Assembly: GCA_039881145.1 (NCBI GenBank)
Contig: JAYKKI010000029.1
Coordinates: 26,640,001 to 26,704,000, forward strand
DNA length: 64,000 bases
Direction of reading: 5' to 3'
Source of the DNA: Druceiella hillmani
Taxonomy: Eukaryota > Arthropoda > Insecta > Lepidoptera > Hepialidae
Under the pieces are notes generated by a model. The model had not been told where the DNA came from, did no database searches, and worked only from the letters and a program-made list of their open reading frames with translations. Both the position numbers and the translations under genes were made by a program. Below are positions 10,501 to 21,118 of the stretch, one piece after another; the first letter of the stretch is position 1; every line of letters starts with the position of its first letter.

Positions 10501-13500
10501 TCTGAATCAGTAACTATCACGTTTTATAAATAATCATGCAGAGTAAAGCTATTTTTACTATTAATGTAGTCAAATAAATTTTAACGATCATTGGTTTTTG
10601 GGTAAATCCTGAAATTATTTGAGAAAATCCTAAAAGAAGTGTATAATAATTATAAATTTGTTTTTCCAAAGTTAAGTTATTGAGATCGCACGGACGCATA
10701 ATATGTGCTGATAATCTGAAAACATTATATCCCACGATGACAACATGGGGTTCTGGTTTCGTGTTGAATGAGTTCATTGCGTTTGTACAAATAACTGGCA
10801 GTGGTTAACGATCATTTATATATGTTTTATTGTTTCCTGATCGAGTATAGAGTTGGCTGTTTCATTATTAATAAATGGGTCTTACTGGCTTTCTCTCCGA
10901 TATTAATATATGTGTATGTAAGTAAAAGAACAACAGAATAATATTTAATGTAATGAAAATATAATGAACCATTGTTCGGTGTACAAATCACTTGTACGTG
11001 CTTTCCATAATACAGCAGGGATAATAATCATTTCTGAAAAATCCATCGGCTATATTTTTGTATTGGCTACAATTAAATGCATTTTCAAATAAATTCGACG
11101 CAAACGGTACGTGATATATTCTGTACTATTTACTCGCCGTTGTAATTCCTATTTGGTAAATCATATCATTTGATAATCAAATACAAAATATCTATACTAT
11201 TTAATACCAGTTTTGGTCTGAGGGTTTGTTCGCGTGGAGATTGGATATTAAACCTTTCTAACAGTGAAATAGTAGTTTAAGATATATTACGTATATACGC
11301 CTGGAACTCCTATATTGGATTGGGTATATGTATCTCGTGAGACGTATTTAGCCTGCCAGAAGGATCATCACATATTCAAATACGAAAGGATTATTAAAAT
11401 TGGCTCAGAAGTTTCAGAGATTACATCTAGCATATAAAAAGTACAAGTTGTATTGTTTCATTTAAATAATTGATTCATTTTCCGTTACAAATTTTAATAA
11501 TAATGTAAAAAATTAAGATCGTTTTTTCAGAAAAGGATAAAAATTTCTGAAAAAGGAAAGTCAGATTCTGGAAGAGAAAATATACACACATTACAAAATG
11601 AAAATGTTCTTTGGTAACATAATGTTTGCAGTAACGGAGGAATCGCTATATAAAACATATAATAATAGTGAAGAATCTAATGAAGGATAGCATCAGCAAC
11701 ATCAGTACCATTTAATTCGACACTTGAATGAATTATACCACACCCGTGTAGTATAATTCAATATGGTAAGGGCAATCGATATTAGCACCACCTCTGCAAC
11801 GTAATGGGGTGATCTACAAAATTTGAAAAAGAATTACCAGCGTGTTTAACGTTCTATAAATTGAATTTAAAAAGCAAGAATTGGGTGTATTTTAATTTTC
11901 TAGCACCTTGTTTATATAAATATCTAATTTTAAAAAGAAACCACGTGTTTAAGACTCAAATCCTAAACGTAATTATATTTTTTTTATTTAGGATTTAATT
12001 ACAATTAAACAAATAATTATTGCTGTCCATAAGACAATACTTCTGCTTCTTCTTTGAAATATGTCAAATGAACCAATAAATGAAATAGAGAACCATAATT
12101 CTAAATGAAAATGGAAATTATTCGGATGCGTTTCCTTATAATGTTTCCTTATAATGTTCTGTGTCTCATTAGTTTGTACCTTGCGAAATAAAAAAGTGTT
12201 GGAAATTCAATTCAATATTATTTTTTCCTTGCTCGAATTTTTCAAGTATTTTTTTTGTGTTTTATATCCGATTTTGGATGTTCTTGGGTACACGATTAAA
12301 TTAACAGCATACATTTTAATGGGAATAAAATAATACTTTTCTAAATATCACCTCAAAGTAACAATAAGGCGCTTAACAGGATGAACTGATATTTATTGTA
12401 AACAAGACACTGTAACTTCAGGCTCAATAATTGTCAAAAACTGGACGAAATAATTTTTAAAATCCATCATCCCAAAGCTTCTTATAATTTCTACTAAATT
12501 CTCCAGTCAAAATACTATTTTCGAGAAAACGATGGTACATCTGGTATTATTGAATTTCATATAAATAAAAATTAAAAACATTTAATTGATTTAGAAACAA
12601 TAATGGTAAATTGTACAATTGGGTGTAAATTAAAGGAAAGCCTAGGGTGTAACTCCTTACCGAAATATTTATTTTTAATGCTTTGTAAATAAGAATGGAA
12701 TATGAAACACGACTGAATTATTAAATTTATGTCAGGCATTCGTCGCTAATTAGCACGAGTGGCTGTTAAATAGCGACACGAAAATGGTATTATAGAATTA
12801 GAAAATCAAAACAAATCAAACAAGAGATCACAAAATGAATAAATTAAGGTGAGTCTTAAAATAAATAACTGCAATGTCAGTATAACGATGACATATAAGA
12901 AATCCGACTGACTACTGCTCTCGCGCTTCTATGTGTGACAGAAAAATGACAGCAAATGGATGAGCAAAGATATAAGAAACGTGCATTGAATTAATGCCTC
13001 AATTACAACAATATTTTACAATTTTTTGATCACCATTCTTAAAAAATGGATGGAAAGAGCATGGTGTCTATTAATCGTATTATAATGTTGTTATTGAATA
13101 TACCATTAAAATAATTATTTACATTGCACATTGATTTAAAAGATTGCAAAATTACCATTGTAATTCCTTACATGCTTAATACATTCTTGCGCTCCTAATG
13201 TCAATTAATTGCTAACTTCCTAATGTTGCACTTGTACAGTGTGTAATTAAAGCTCAATTTAAGGATAAATTGGTGGTTCTCACTCCTTGCTTCGCCTAAC
13301 TGATCCCGTCAAGAACGCACGGGTGAGATTTGAAAATTTACCTCACTAATTAATGTTTACTCATCAGTCAAATGTAATATTCAAAGTAAATAAGCGTCTA
13401 ATGTAAGTTAATATCTATAAATAGCTTTTCCTAAAAATACATTTAAACTCAAGAAAAGGAAGAAAAGAAAGTTATGAAGGTCAAGGAATAGAGCTGTTCA

Positions 13501-13502
13501 TT

Positions 13503-13504
<2 letters not shown>
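10501..13504. other. spacer with one hairpin and a homeodomain-type patch
   Basis: No gene recognised. A hairpin at 11729-11760 pairs tgaattatac with gtataattca and continues inward for four more pairs after one mismatch. A compact non-repetitive patch at 12725-12790 contains gctaattagcacgag, a homeodomain-type core, and may be a conserved noncoding element. That is only inference. Confidence 0.45.

Positions 13505-13560
<56 letters not shown>
13505..13560. repeat. (AT)28 microsatellite
   Basis: An uninterrupted AT dinucleotide tract. Confidence 0.98.
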
Positions 13561-13562
<2 letters not shown>

Positions 13563-13971
13563 CAAATAATACTACAATAGTATACATTATTCAAGTTAAC
13601 CATTTATAAGTCATTTTTAAAGAGGAACATAAATTTTTAATGGCAATTTTTATATAGAACATCTTAGGAACGAGTGACTAATGTTTGACCGGTGAAACTT
13701 TATGCACATTTTAATATATCTTTATTAAAGATAAAAATACAAAAAAAATTTAGAACCATCGAAAAGACGGAGAAAATATTGAATAGATATGAAACTCGCC
13801 TAGGTCGACGGATATGAAAGATACATAAAGTTTCGTATTTCTATCTTTATTCATTTCTATCTGAAACATTTGGGGATATTTGTTATGTTTTCATGCCAAC
13901 CAAGTAGTAACTCCTTTTAATGTACATTTTAAGTGCGGTTTGTTCAGCTGCAGAGATGAAAATAGCAGAAA

Positions 13972-14097
13972 CGTGACATTTTATAGTAAATATGTAACTT
14001 GTGTTTGAATTTTTTTTTAATTATTTGATGCCTTTCTTAAAAATACATTGAAATACTGCCACAATTTTAAGTCCATATGATTATTGAAAAAGTATAA
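13972..14097 (+). repeat. dispersed repeat C, copy 1
   Basis: The segment with tgacattttatagtaaatat, tttaattattt, tacattgaaatactgccaca and attttaa recurs in diverged form at 16360-16498. It is a fragment of an interspersed repeat family without coding capacity. Confidence 0.65.
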
Positions 14098-14819
14098 TTG
14101 ATTTCATTTGAACAAATCTACAATGCCTTTGTAGGATTACGTCAACCCGTACATCATATACATGAATCCATTGAAGGAAAGAAAGAATGTACTCTAATAA
14201 ATTTTATTTTGAAAGTAGGTATCATTGAAGAAGTAATATTTTTATGTTACCTGTCTTTCTCCAAAAATGATGAGTATGACATTTCAAAGGATTTTGCGTT
14301 GGTGACATTAACTTATTAACCATTATATAAAAAATTTGAAATAAATTAGTCTAAATAAATTATTTTAATGAGGGGATATTTTATATATCATGTGGTTGAA
14401 AAACAAAACAATGTGTAATATATTCAGACGTCATTTTATATTAGAATAGAAATTTTTGGTTAAAAGGAGGTCAAATAAAACATTGACATAATATTAAGAC
14501 CAACGGGAAGTACTTTTTATTAGGGATTGTCGCCAAATATCTGTTATCTTTTGAAGAATAAACTATACTTAATGGCGTAAAGATATATTTTAAATGCAAA
14601 CGAATTAAATTTAATATTTTTATTTATATTTTCTGTGACAAAGTGAAGCATGTACCAAATAATTATATGTCTCTTTCTGTAGCCAAGTCCTTCAACAATT
14701 TTACGTTTTAACCCATAATATAGCAAAACGAGAAATATCCTATATAAAGAAGCCCTTAAGTATGTACCTTGATAATATAAAGTTTGAAGCAGAATGAAGC
14801 TTTCATAAAAATAAACACG

Positions 14820-14822
<3 letters not shown>
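14098..14822. other. AT-rich spacer
   Basis: Short frames at 14098-14319 (plus) and 14544-14822 (minus) have no recognisable domain and are probably chance. Confidence 0.5.

Positions 14823-14910
<88 letters not shown>
14823..14910. repeat. (AT)n microsatellite
   Basis: An AT tract of about 88 bp interrupted once by a G (14851). Confidence 0.97.
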
Positions 14911-14913
<3 letters not shown>

Positions 14914-14989
14914 TACTTTATACAATATATTAAAAAAGTGAATGTTCCTAATTACGATCTTAATTTTAAAACGTCAATTTTTTTTTCAA

Positions 14990-15080
14990 GGTTCACTAAC
15001 ATTACGCGTCGGTGAACCTCACCTCATTACGTGCCGGTGAACCTCAAAGGGTCACCGGCGTTATGTGTCGGTTCACCCAG
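14990..15080. repeat. degenerate ~30-bp tandem repeat
   Basis: Three diverged units share the pattern attacg-g-cggtgaacctc (from about 15001, 15026 and 15060). The last reads ttatgtgtcggttcaccc. The repeats also allow local pairing of ggtgaacc with ggttcacc. Confidence 0.6.
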
Positions 15081-15474
15081 AGAAACTCTTTACTAGATTC
15101 GCTTCCTAAACATAGTTCAGATAGCTTAGGATTCCCGTGATAATATTTAGATGGGCTATCGTTATTATTTACATATATCGGTCTAAGTATTGTCAAGGGT
15201 AGCACCATACGTTTTAAATTCAGTAACACGTTCTTCGATATATATTGCTTAAAGACAGTAAGTATCAACTATTTATATTCATTTTATGAAAATAAAATTT
15301 AATATTTGAACAATAAACACCTTCTTATTTACATGTATTGATAAATAATATTTACATTAATAAAAATAAAAAAAAATTTAAAATCTCAAACCGGGGTCAA
15401 AAATAGATAAGCACTTTGGGCAAAGTGGGTAAATGTAAATATCTCAAGGAAATTTAACATACATCTTTGTATAT
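15081..15474. other. spacer, unassigned minus-strand frame
   Basis: A 74-codon minus frame (15044-15268) contains NDSPSKYYHGNPKLSELC. It looks mildly coding-like but is unrecognised. The rest is AT-rich. Confidence 0.35.
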
Positions 15475-15760
15475 ATAATCGTAGGTGCGTCTGTTAATGA
15501 TCGTGTAACTTCTCTACGATTTGACCGATTGATGTCATATTCACATAATATATATGCGTTGTCAATACGATAGTTCATAGCTATGCTAGGATTCTATAGG
15601 GGCGTTGTAGTCAAGTTATTAAACAAATCTTTATTTATAAAATGATATTCACAATTTATTTCGATTTAGTGCCAAAAAAAACAACAAAATTTTGACTTGA
15701 CAGGTGCGACAGGACTTGACAGGCGCTGTGTTTCAAAGGGCGGAACGACATCTGCCAGGC
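15475..15760. repeat. possible interspersed repeat
   Basis: A GC-richer stretch (tcgtaggtgcgtctgtta, ctctacgatttgaccgat) resembles in style the degenerate SINE or MITE tails common in moth and butterfly genomes. It has no coding frame and no second copy that I could find in this window. Confidence 0.2.
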
Positions 15761-15969
15761 CAGATAGTATTTTATATTATTTGACACCGTGACATAAAAT
15801 TATCACAGAGAGATAAGGTCATATGACATAAAATTATGAGATTATCATATATCATCTTTTTTTAAAGTATCTGCATCAGTCATATTAACATAATGTAAGA
15901 ACTATTTGGCATAATTGTTGTGTATTTGTACTTATTTATTAAATTAACAATCGGTATTGTAAGTAGGCT

Positions 15970-16097
15970 CATGCGTGCGTGCGTTAGTGCGTGCGTGCGT
16001 ACGTGCGTGCGTGCGTTCGTGCGCTCATGCAAGCGTGCGTGCATGCGTGTGTGCGTGCGTGCCTGCGTGTGTGTGTGTGTGTGCGCGCGCGCACGCA
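15970..16097 (+). repeat. (TGCG/TG)n microsatellite
   Basis: Impure tgcg and gt repeats running into gcgcgcgc. Two opposite reading frames over it (15880-16105) are artefacts of the repeat. Confidence 0.95.
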
Positions 16098-16350
16098 ACT
16101 ATTAAGTAAATAATATGCACATTAACTGTAAAAATTACCTTAGTAGGCACCTGTTACAAAAGCGAGTCAAAGACATATCAATGATTCTGTCTACAATATT
16201 TAATATTCCTATTATTTCTCTTAAGTTATTTTGTATTACCTAACGTGTAATGTGATGTTACGTAGAATATTAAAATAAAATTCTTTCTTCTTTTAACAAT
16301 GCACTAGCATTCTAGATCTTTGAATTCTAGTGGAATCTCTAACTTATTTT
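16098..16350 (+). repeat. dispersed repeat A, copy 1
   Basis: The core from 16139 (ggcacctgttacaaaagcga through tagtggaatctctaactta) is repeated with divergence at 16809-17030. The AT-rich link between the GT tract and the core (taagtaaataatatgcac) is also matched there (taataaataatatacgt). So the GT tract and the core form one unit. Confidence 0.75.
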
Positions 16351-16359
16351 CGATAAATC

Positions 16360-16498
16360 TGACATTTTGAAATTAATATGTAATTTGTGCCTATAATTGA
16401 AGAGATATAGACATTTTTTTAATTATTTAACATTATTCAAATACATTGAAATACCATCACAATTTTAAATTCTATTTGTTTATTAAAATAGTATTTTT
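16360..16498 (+). repeat. dispersed repeat C, copy 2
   Basis: Diverged copy of 13972-14097, with tacattgaaataccatcaca and a shared polyT-aattatt lead. It follows repeat A directly. Confidence 0.65.
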
Positions 16499-16569
16499 TT
16501 AAATAAATTAACAATTTTCAAACCTTGTTTTACCTTCCCTACTCATCACTACTCTTACTCTACTACCTC

Positions 16570-16675
16570 AGTACTCTTTAAAATACAGGCAAATATTTCC
16601 GATTATTCGAATGCATATAACACCCATTTTTTAAGATGGCCAAGGGTAAACAAAAGTTATAGGTGCCCGTTTTTT
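16570..16675 (+). repeat. dispersed repeat D, copy 2
   Basis: Diverged copy of 9910-10012, with ggcaaatatttccgattatt, aatgcatataac and ggtgcccgttt. It leads into the second GT-rich tract. Confidence 0.65.
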
Positions 16676-16690
16676 TGCAAAGGAGTGTTT

Positions 16691-17030
16691 ATGCCTGTGT
16701 GTGTTTATGTATGTACGCGCGTGTGCATGGCGTATATGTGCGTGTGTGGATTTAATAAATAATATACGTATTGAGTGTTCCGACATCGAAGGATTAAGAA
16801 AAAGCTCCTCAGTGGCCACCTGTTACAAAAGTGAGTCGAAGAGATGTCGACGATTCAATCCACAACATTTGTGTTTCCCATTAGTCTTGTTAAATTATTT
16901 TGTATTGTGTAGTGTACAATGATGCCATATAGAAGATGAAACTAACATTCTGCCTTTTTTTAATAATATACTAGCATTATGTTGGCGTTATTTTAGATCT
17001 TTGATTTTAGTGGAATCTCTTACTTATTTT
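16691..17030 (+). repeat. GT tract plus dispersed repeat A, copy 2
   Basis: A GT-rich tract at 16691-16749 is followed by a second copy of the A core (16809-17030, ggccacctgttacaaaagtg through tagtggaatctcttactta). The order GT tract, link, core is the same as in copy 1. This indicates a partial tandem duplication of a dispersed element of about 700 bp (GT-A-C-D). Confidence 0.75.
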
Positions 17031-17269
17031 CCCTCTAGTTCCAGTAATAGTTAAGTTTTACCCTTCAATAATACTTTTGTAATGGAAGTTCCGGTGAATA
17101 AATTATTAATTCTGAATTTTTTGCCTACAACTGATAGGAGTTGTAATATTCGTTGTTGCTCTACTTGAATGCCCGTTGACTTTTTGAGACTTTATACTTC
17201 AAATCCTTCGTTTGAAATGATTCGCATGAATAGTCGCATGTGACAACAGCTTTATATGATATCTGGTTG
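17031..17269. other. spacer
   Basis: Nothing recognised. Confidence 0.5.
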
Positions 17270-17420
17270 TTTTTAGGGTTCTGTATCTTTAAGGAAAAAG
17301 AACACGCAAAGCCTTATAAAATTATTTACGTGTTTATCCGTCCTACCATCTGTAACGGCTGTTTTTTACAGAAACCATTTGATGGAGAAACTTGAAATTT
17401 AGCATAGTGAGAAAGCATAC

Positions 17421-17450
17421 TAACCCACATGCATCTTTGCATGTGGGTTA
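17421..17450. repeat. hairpin, 13-bp perfect stem
   Basis: taacccacatgca pairs with tgcatgtgggtta around a tctt loop. Confidence 0.9.
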
Positions 17451-17459
17451 CATGCATTA

Positions 17460-17511
17460 TTTCATATGAATACTATTAAATGTCAACACATTTAATAGTA
17501 TTCATATGAAA
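17460..17511. repeat. hairpin, 24-bp perfect stem
   Basis: The arm starting ttcatatgaatactatt is perfectly inverted around a caac loop at 17484-17487. It lies 10 bp after the previous hairpin. Confidence 0.95.
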
Positions 17512-17876
17512 ATTTGAAAGGAAAAAATAATATTTTTTGTTTCGTATATAGTGTGATGACTTGTCAAAATTCCAAAACGATACTTTTTACAAAACCTTAT
17601 ATAAGAGCTAGAGATGTTGCTGAAAATATACACAAATATTTATTAATCTTCCCCTCCCCGTTTTGAGACTGGCAAAGTCAAAATCATGAAAAAATAACAT
17701 CACTTGAAATTTATCGGAAAATAATAGCGATGTTATTGAATCCCACCGTTTTTTCCCAAACTAACGTTATTTTGTGCATTTCACAATCAGGCAATGTTTA
17801 CAGGAAAAATATTAAAATTTGTAAATAGTTCTAATAGAAATGGATCACTAATAAATAAAAAGAATACATTTAACAC

Positions 17877-17942
17877 AATAATATTAAACAGCATTTTAAT
17901 TCTTTAATGAGTTAAAGAATTAAAATGCTGTTTAATATTATT
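17877..17942. repeat. hairpin, 31-bp perfect stem
   Basis: Left arm 17877-17907 and right arm 17912-17942 are exact reverse complements around a tgag loop. The arms contain cagcattttaattctttaa. Confidence 0.97.
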
Positions 17943-20863
17943 TGGAAAATTTCATTGGCAGTAGAAGTGTGTGATAGAGCTATATATACCGATGATGTAC
18001 AGAATCCTAATTAAAGCCTTTAACTCAAGCCTTTATTTAAAAAAAAGGTAATGGAGTTTTTTTCATGTATAGGTTGTGTTGTGTTATTTCTTTGTATTTT
18101 ATTGACTAAATAGACATACATCAAATTCAAATTTATAAGCTTAATACTATTTACCGTCAATTCTTCTGGTCCTTTATTATGTTTCTGGTTCGATTCTGTA
18201 CCAATATTCACTCATCTCGACTTACAGTTTCTTTCGTTTCATACTCTGCTGACCAGTTCAAAATACGCAGATGTTAGCACTCATTTATTCCATGAAATAT
18301 TTATTTATATTTTTGAGCACTGTCGTTTTGAAATATTTAATAGGCTATTACTCACATTAAAAAATTGTAGTGATGCAAATATCCAAAATACAGCGCGGCG
18401 GGCGTTGGATTTTGGATATTCCATGTTTTATTAAAATCTTATTAGAAAAATGTTAAAATATACTCGTAAAAACGCTCGTATAGATTTAAAAAAAGTGTTT
18501 TCCCCGTTTTCCCCGTATTACATAAATATTTAGCTGTTATCGTGTATACCTCATAATTGTTTAATAATAATAAAAGTAAAAATAAATCAGTTGTTTATAG
18601 ACTTCGGTGAAAATAAATCTATGATCAGCATAATCCTTTTTTTATGTATTGGTGTGCGTAGGTACTAGTGAATTGAGTACTTAAAATTATTACTTGTAAC
18701 GATCGAACACTGGTTACAATACGTAGTAAAAAGAATTTATTTTGATGCAAGGATCTGCCCAGAATCAGCTTTTAATATCGTCCCACTACAGTGAGACGAT
18801 AGAATAAATATATACATATTCTAATTCTAATAAATTCATATTCTAATAAGTTACATATTCTAATTCGAGTATTATTTGATATATTGTAGCTAACTATAAT
18901 AAGCTTAAAGCAACTACGGAGGATACGTGGATGAGGTTGAGTTTGGCAATAACAAGACGTGCTATGGACAAGACAGACAGATGTACAAGACAGAACAAAA
19001 AAATTGTTGACTATCGTTTCACAGAAAACAAAGTGGTCAATTGTTCCTTCGTTTCTTAATCATTCGTTATTAATTTTGATGCCCAATAGGGTATTTGACT
19101 GATGTCGATATTTTTTATAAAATGGTTTTAAAACTGTAGAGTAGGATTAAAAAGCCATGTGATAAAAAAAATACATTTAACACAATTAATCGAAACTTCT
19201 AAATATGAAAGAGTGTAAATTTTGTTGGTCGTTAAATTTTAAAAGTTACTACGAATTCCACATAACAAATAAGAAAATTATAATATGCAATATATAACTT
19301 AAATATTTAACTAGATATTCAACATATTAAATAAATTCTCTTATAATGAATGCTAAATACTGGCCGATGACGTCATAAGCTAGTTATGTATTGTATGGAG
19401 CATTTTCGCGTGAATCGTAATTCGCCAATTTTTAAGTCATTATAATTTTGTAATGAAAAGTCCTGTAAAAAGTATGATATATTTATTTTAAGCGGTTTTA
19501 ATGTTATTACTTGTTCTATTTTAGTAGAAAAAAATATTGTCAAATACCCTATTCCAAATACAGAACTAAATATCAAATATAAAGAACTAATATAAGACAA
19601 CCCATAAAATGTAATTACTATAAAATCTAATCGAATTTTGTAAAAATTAAATTAAACTTGAGTTTAAAAAGAATAAATTATTGAACAGGACTTGCAAGTA
19701 ATTGTTTGCTGAAATGTGTAGTACTTCTAGATGAACAGTTCTATTAAATGAAATCCTAATAATTATACTAAATGAAAGAGCTTTAGGTTAAAAAAAAGGT
19801 GTTTTGTTATTTTTTCGTGTTCCATAACCGAACTAGTAATTATGAAATAAAATCGTAAAAAAGTTTCTATGGGTTTTCCCCTAGACGTGAAGTGAGGTGA
19901 ATTTTGTTTCATTGATATAGGGTATCGTTGAGTAGGTTTTTCAAAAATAATCAGGGTATTTAATGAACATTTTTCTATACAGGGATCCGTTTGCGAAATA
20001 TTAAGAATTAAAAATGGTAATTTTTGTTAGAGTTACAGATCTGCCCCATTACCTGCTAAACTGCTATTTTTTAATATCTGAAAAGTATTCATAATAGTAG
20101 GGAATATAACGAAATTAAAAGTAGAATTGTTGCAGCTAAGTAGACTCTATTAGTTTACGAGTGATGGTGGACCAACTTATCACATTGTTGGGTCCGAAGA
20201 AGTTCATAGAAACTCAATATAAGTGACTTAAATCAAAGGCAGAAATAACTTTGTATTTTAAAATGTACATTTATTATGTCTGAGGCACACTTATTATGTC
20301 TGATGTATGATATATTTACTTGGTAACAAATAACATTATTTAAATATGAACCATGTTTTTATGCCTGTGAAATATACAATAAGCAATGTGTTTGCGTTTT
20401 CAAAAATTAATATACCTGTAAATGTGCCAGAATGTGTGTGGTATTAATGTGTACGAAACCCTTGTATTGTTACTTCTGTTCGTATTTGACAGGTTTTATT
20501 ATTTGGTTTCATATAAATGAAATTTACGAAAAATAGAATTTTGCAAATTTGATTAAGGTGAATTAAAACTTCGTTGTTCATTACGCTGATGTAATCTCCG
20601 CGTTTACTGTAACAGTTATTGGGTTAGATAAAATATATTTAACCTCGATTTGTTCTAACAAAAAATAATTTGTAATCAAAATATTATAAATAAATCAAAC
20701 ATACACCGTTTTTACCTACAATATGCCATCTGACAGTGACAATACATCGCCAGGGTAAAATATTGACACCTTAATACAGATTACCTAAAAAAAATTATAA
20801 CGTCTTTTTGAAAGAACCGCATAAAAAAGGTGGAATTTTTATTTCATAAATTATTGGTTAGAA
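17943..20863. other. AT-rich spacer
   Basis: No gene recognised. The 75-codon minus frame at 19373-19600 and the tgacgtcataagctagtta start at 19369 look like noncoding repeat debris. The string atacatttaacacaat recurs at about 17865 and 19172. Confidence 0.5.
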
Positions 20864-21118
20864 CCAGCCTAATTGTTATAATTGTCTATTATATTGCTTG
20901 CTATAAATGTCCAGCCTAATTGTTATAATTGTCTATTATATTGCTTGCTATAAATGCCCAGCCTAATTGTTATAATTGTCTATTATATTGCTTGCTATAA
21001 ATGCCCAGCCTAATTGTTATAATTGTCTATTATATTGCTTGCTATAAAAGCCCAGCCTAATTGTTATAATTGTCTATTATATTGCTTGCTATAAATGCCC
21101 AGCCTAATTGTTATAATT
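20864..21118 (+). repeat. 47-bp tandem repeat, 5.4 copies
   Basis: Units start at 20864, 20911, 20958, 21005 and 21052, with a partial copy at 21099-21118. Each begins ccagcctaattgttataatt and contains attatattgcttgctataaa. Copies differ only at one or two sites near the end (aatgt, aatgc, aaagc). No spacers are present. The high identity suggests recent amplification. Confidence 0.97.

Larger units (their letters stand above)
17270..17640. repeat. degenerate interspersed repeat with two hairpins
   Basis: It begins with agggttctgtatcttta, then gtttatccgtcctaccatct and a later aacttgaaatttagcat. This order is familiar from a decayed repeat widespread in insects that starts AGGGTTCCGTA and carries a pyrimidine-rich GTCCGTCC block. 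The identification is from memory of that pattern and is tentative. Two clean hairpins lie inside (see separate entries). Confidence 0.4.

Noticed and set aside
15880..16105. Cysteine/arginine- and threonine/histidine-rich small frames on both strands
   Set aside because: They are artefacts of the TGCG/GT repeat.
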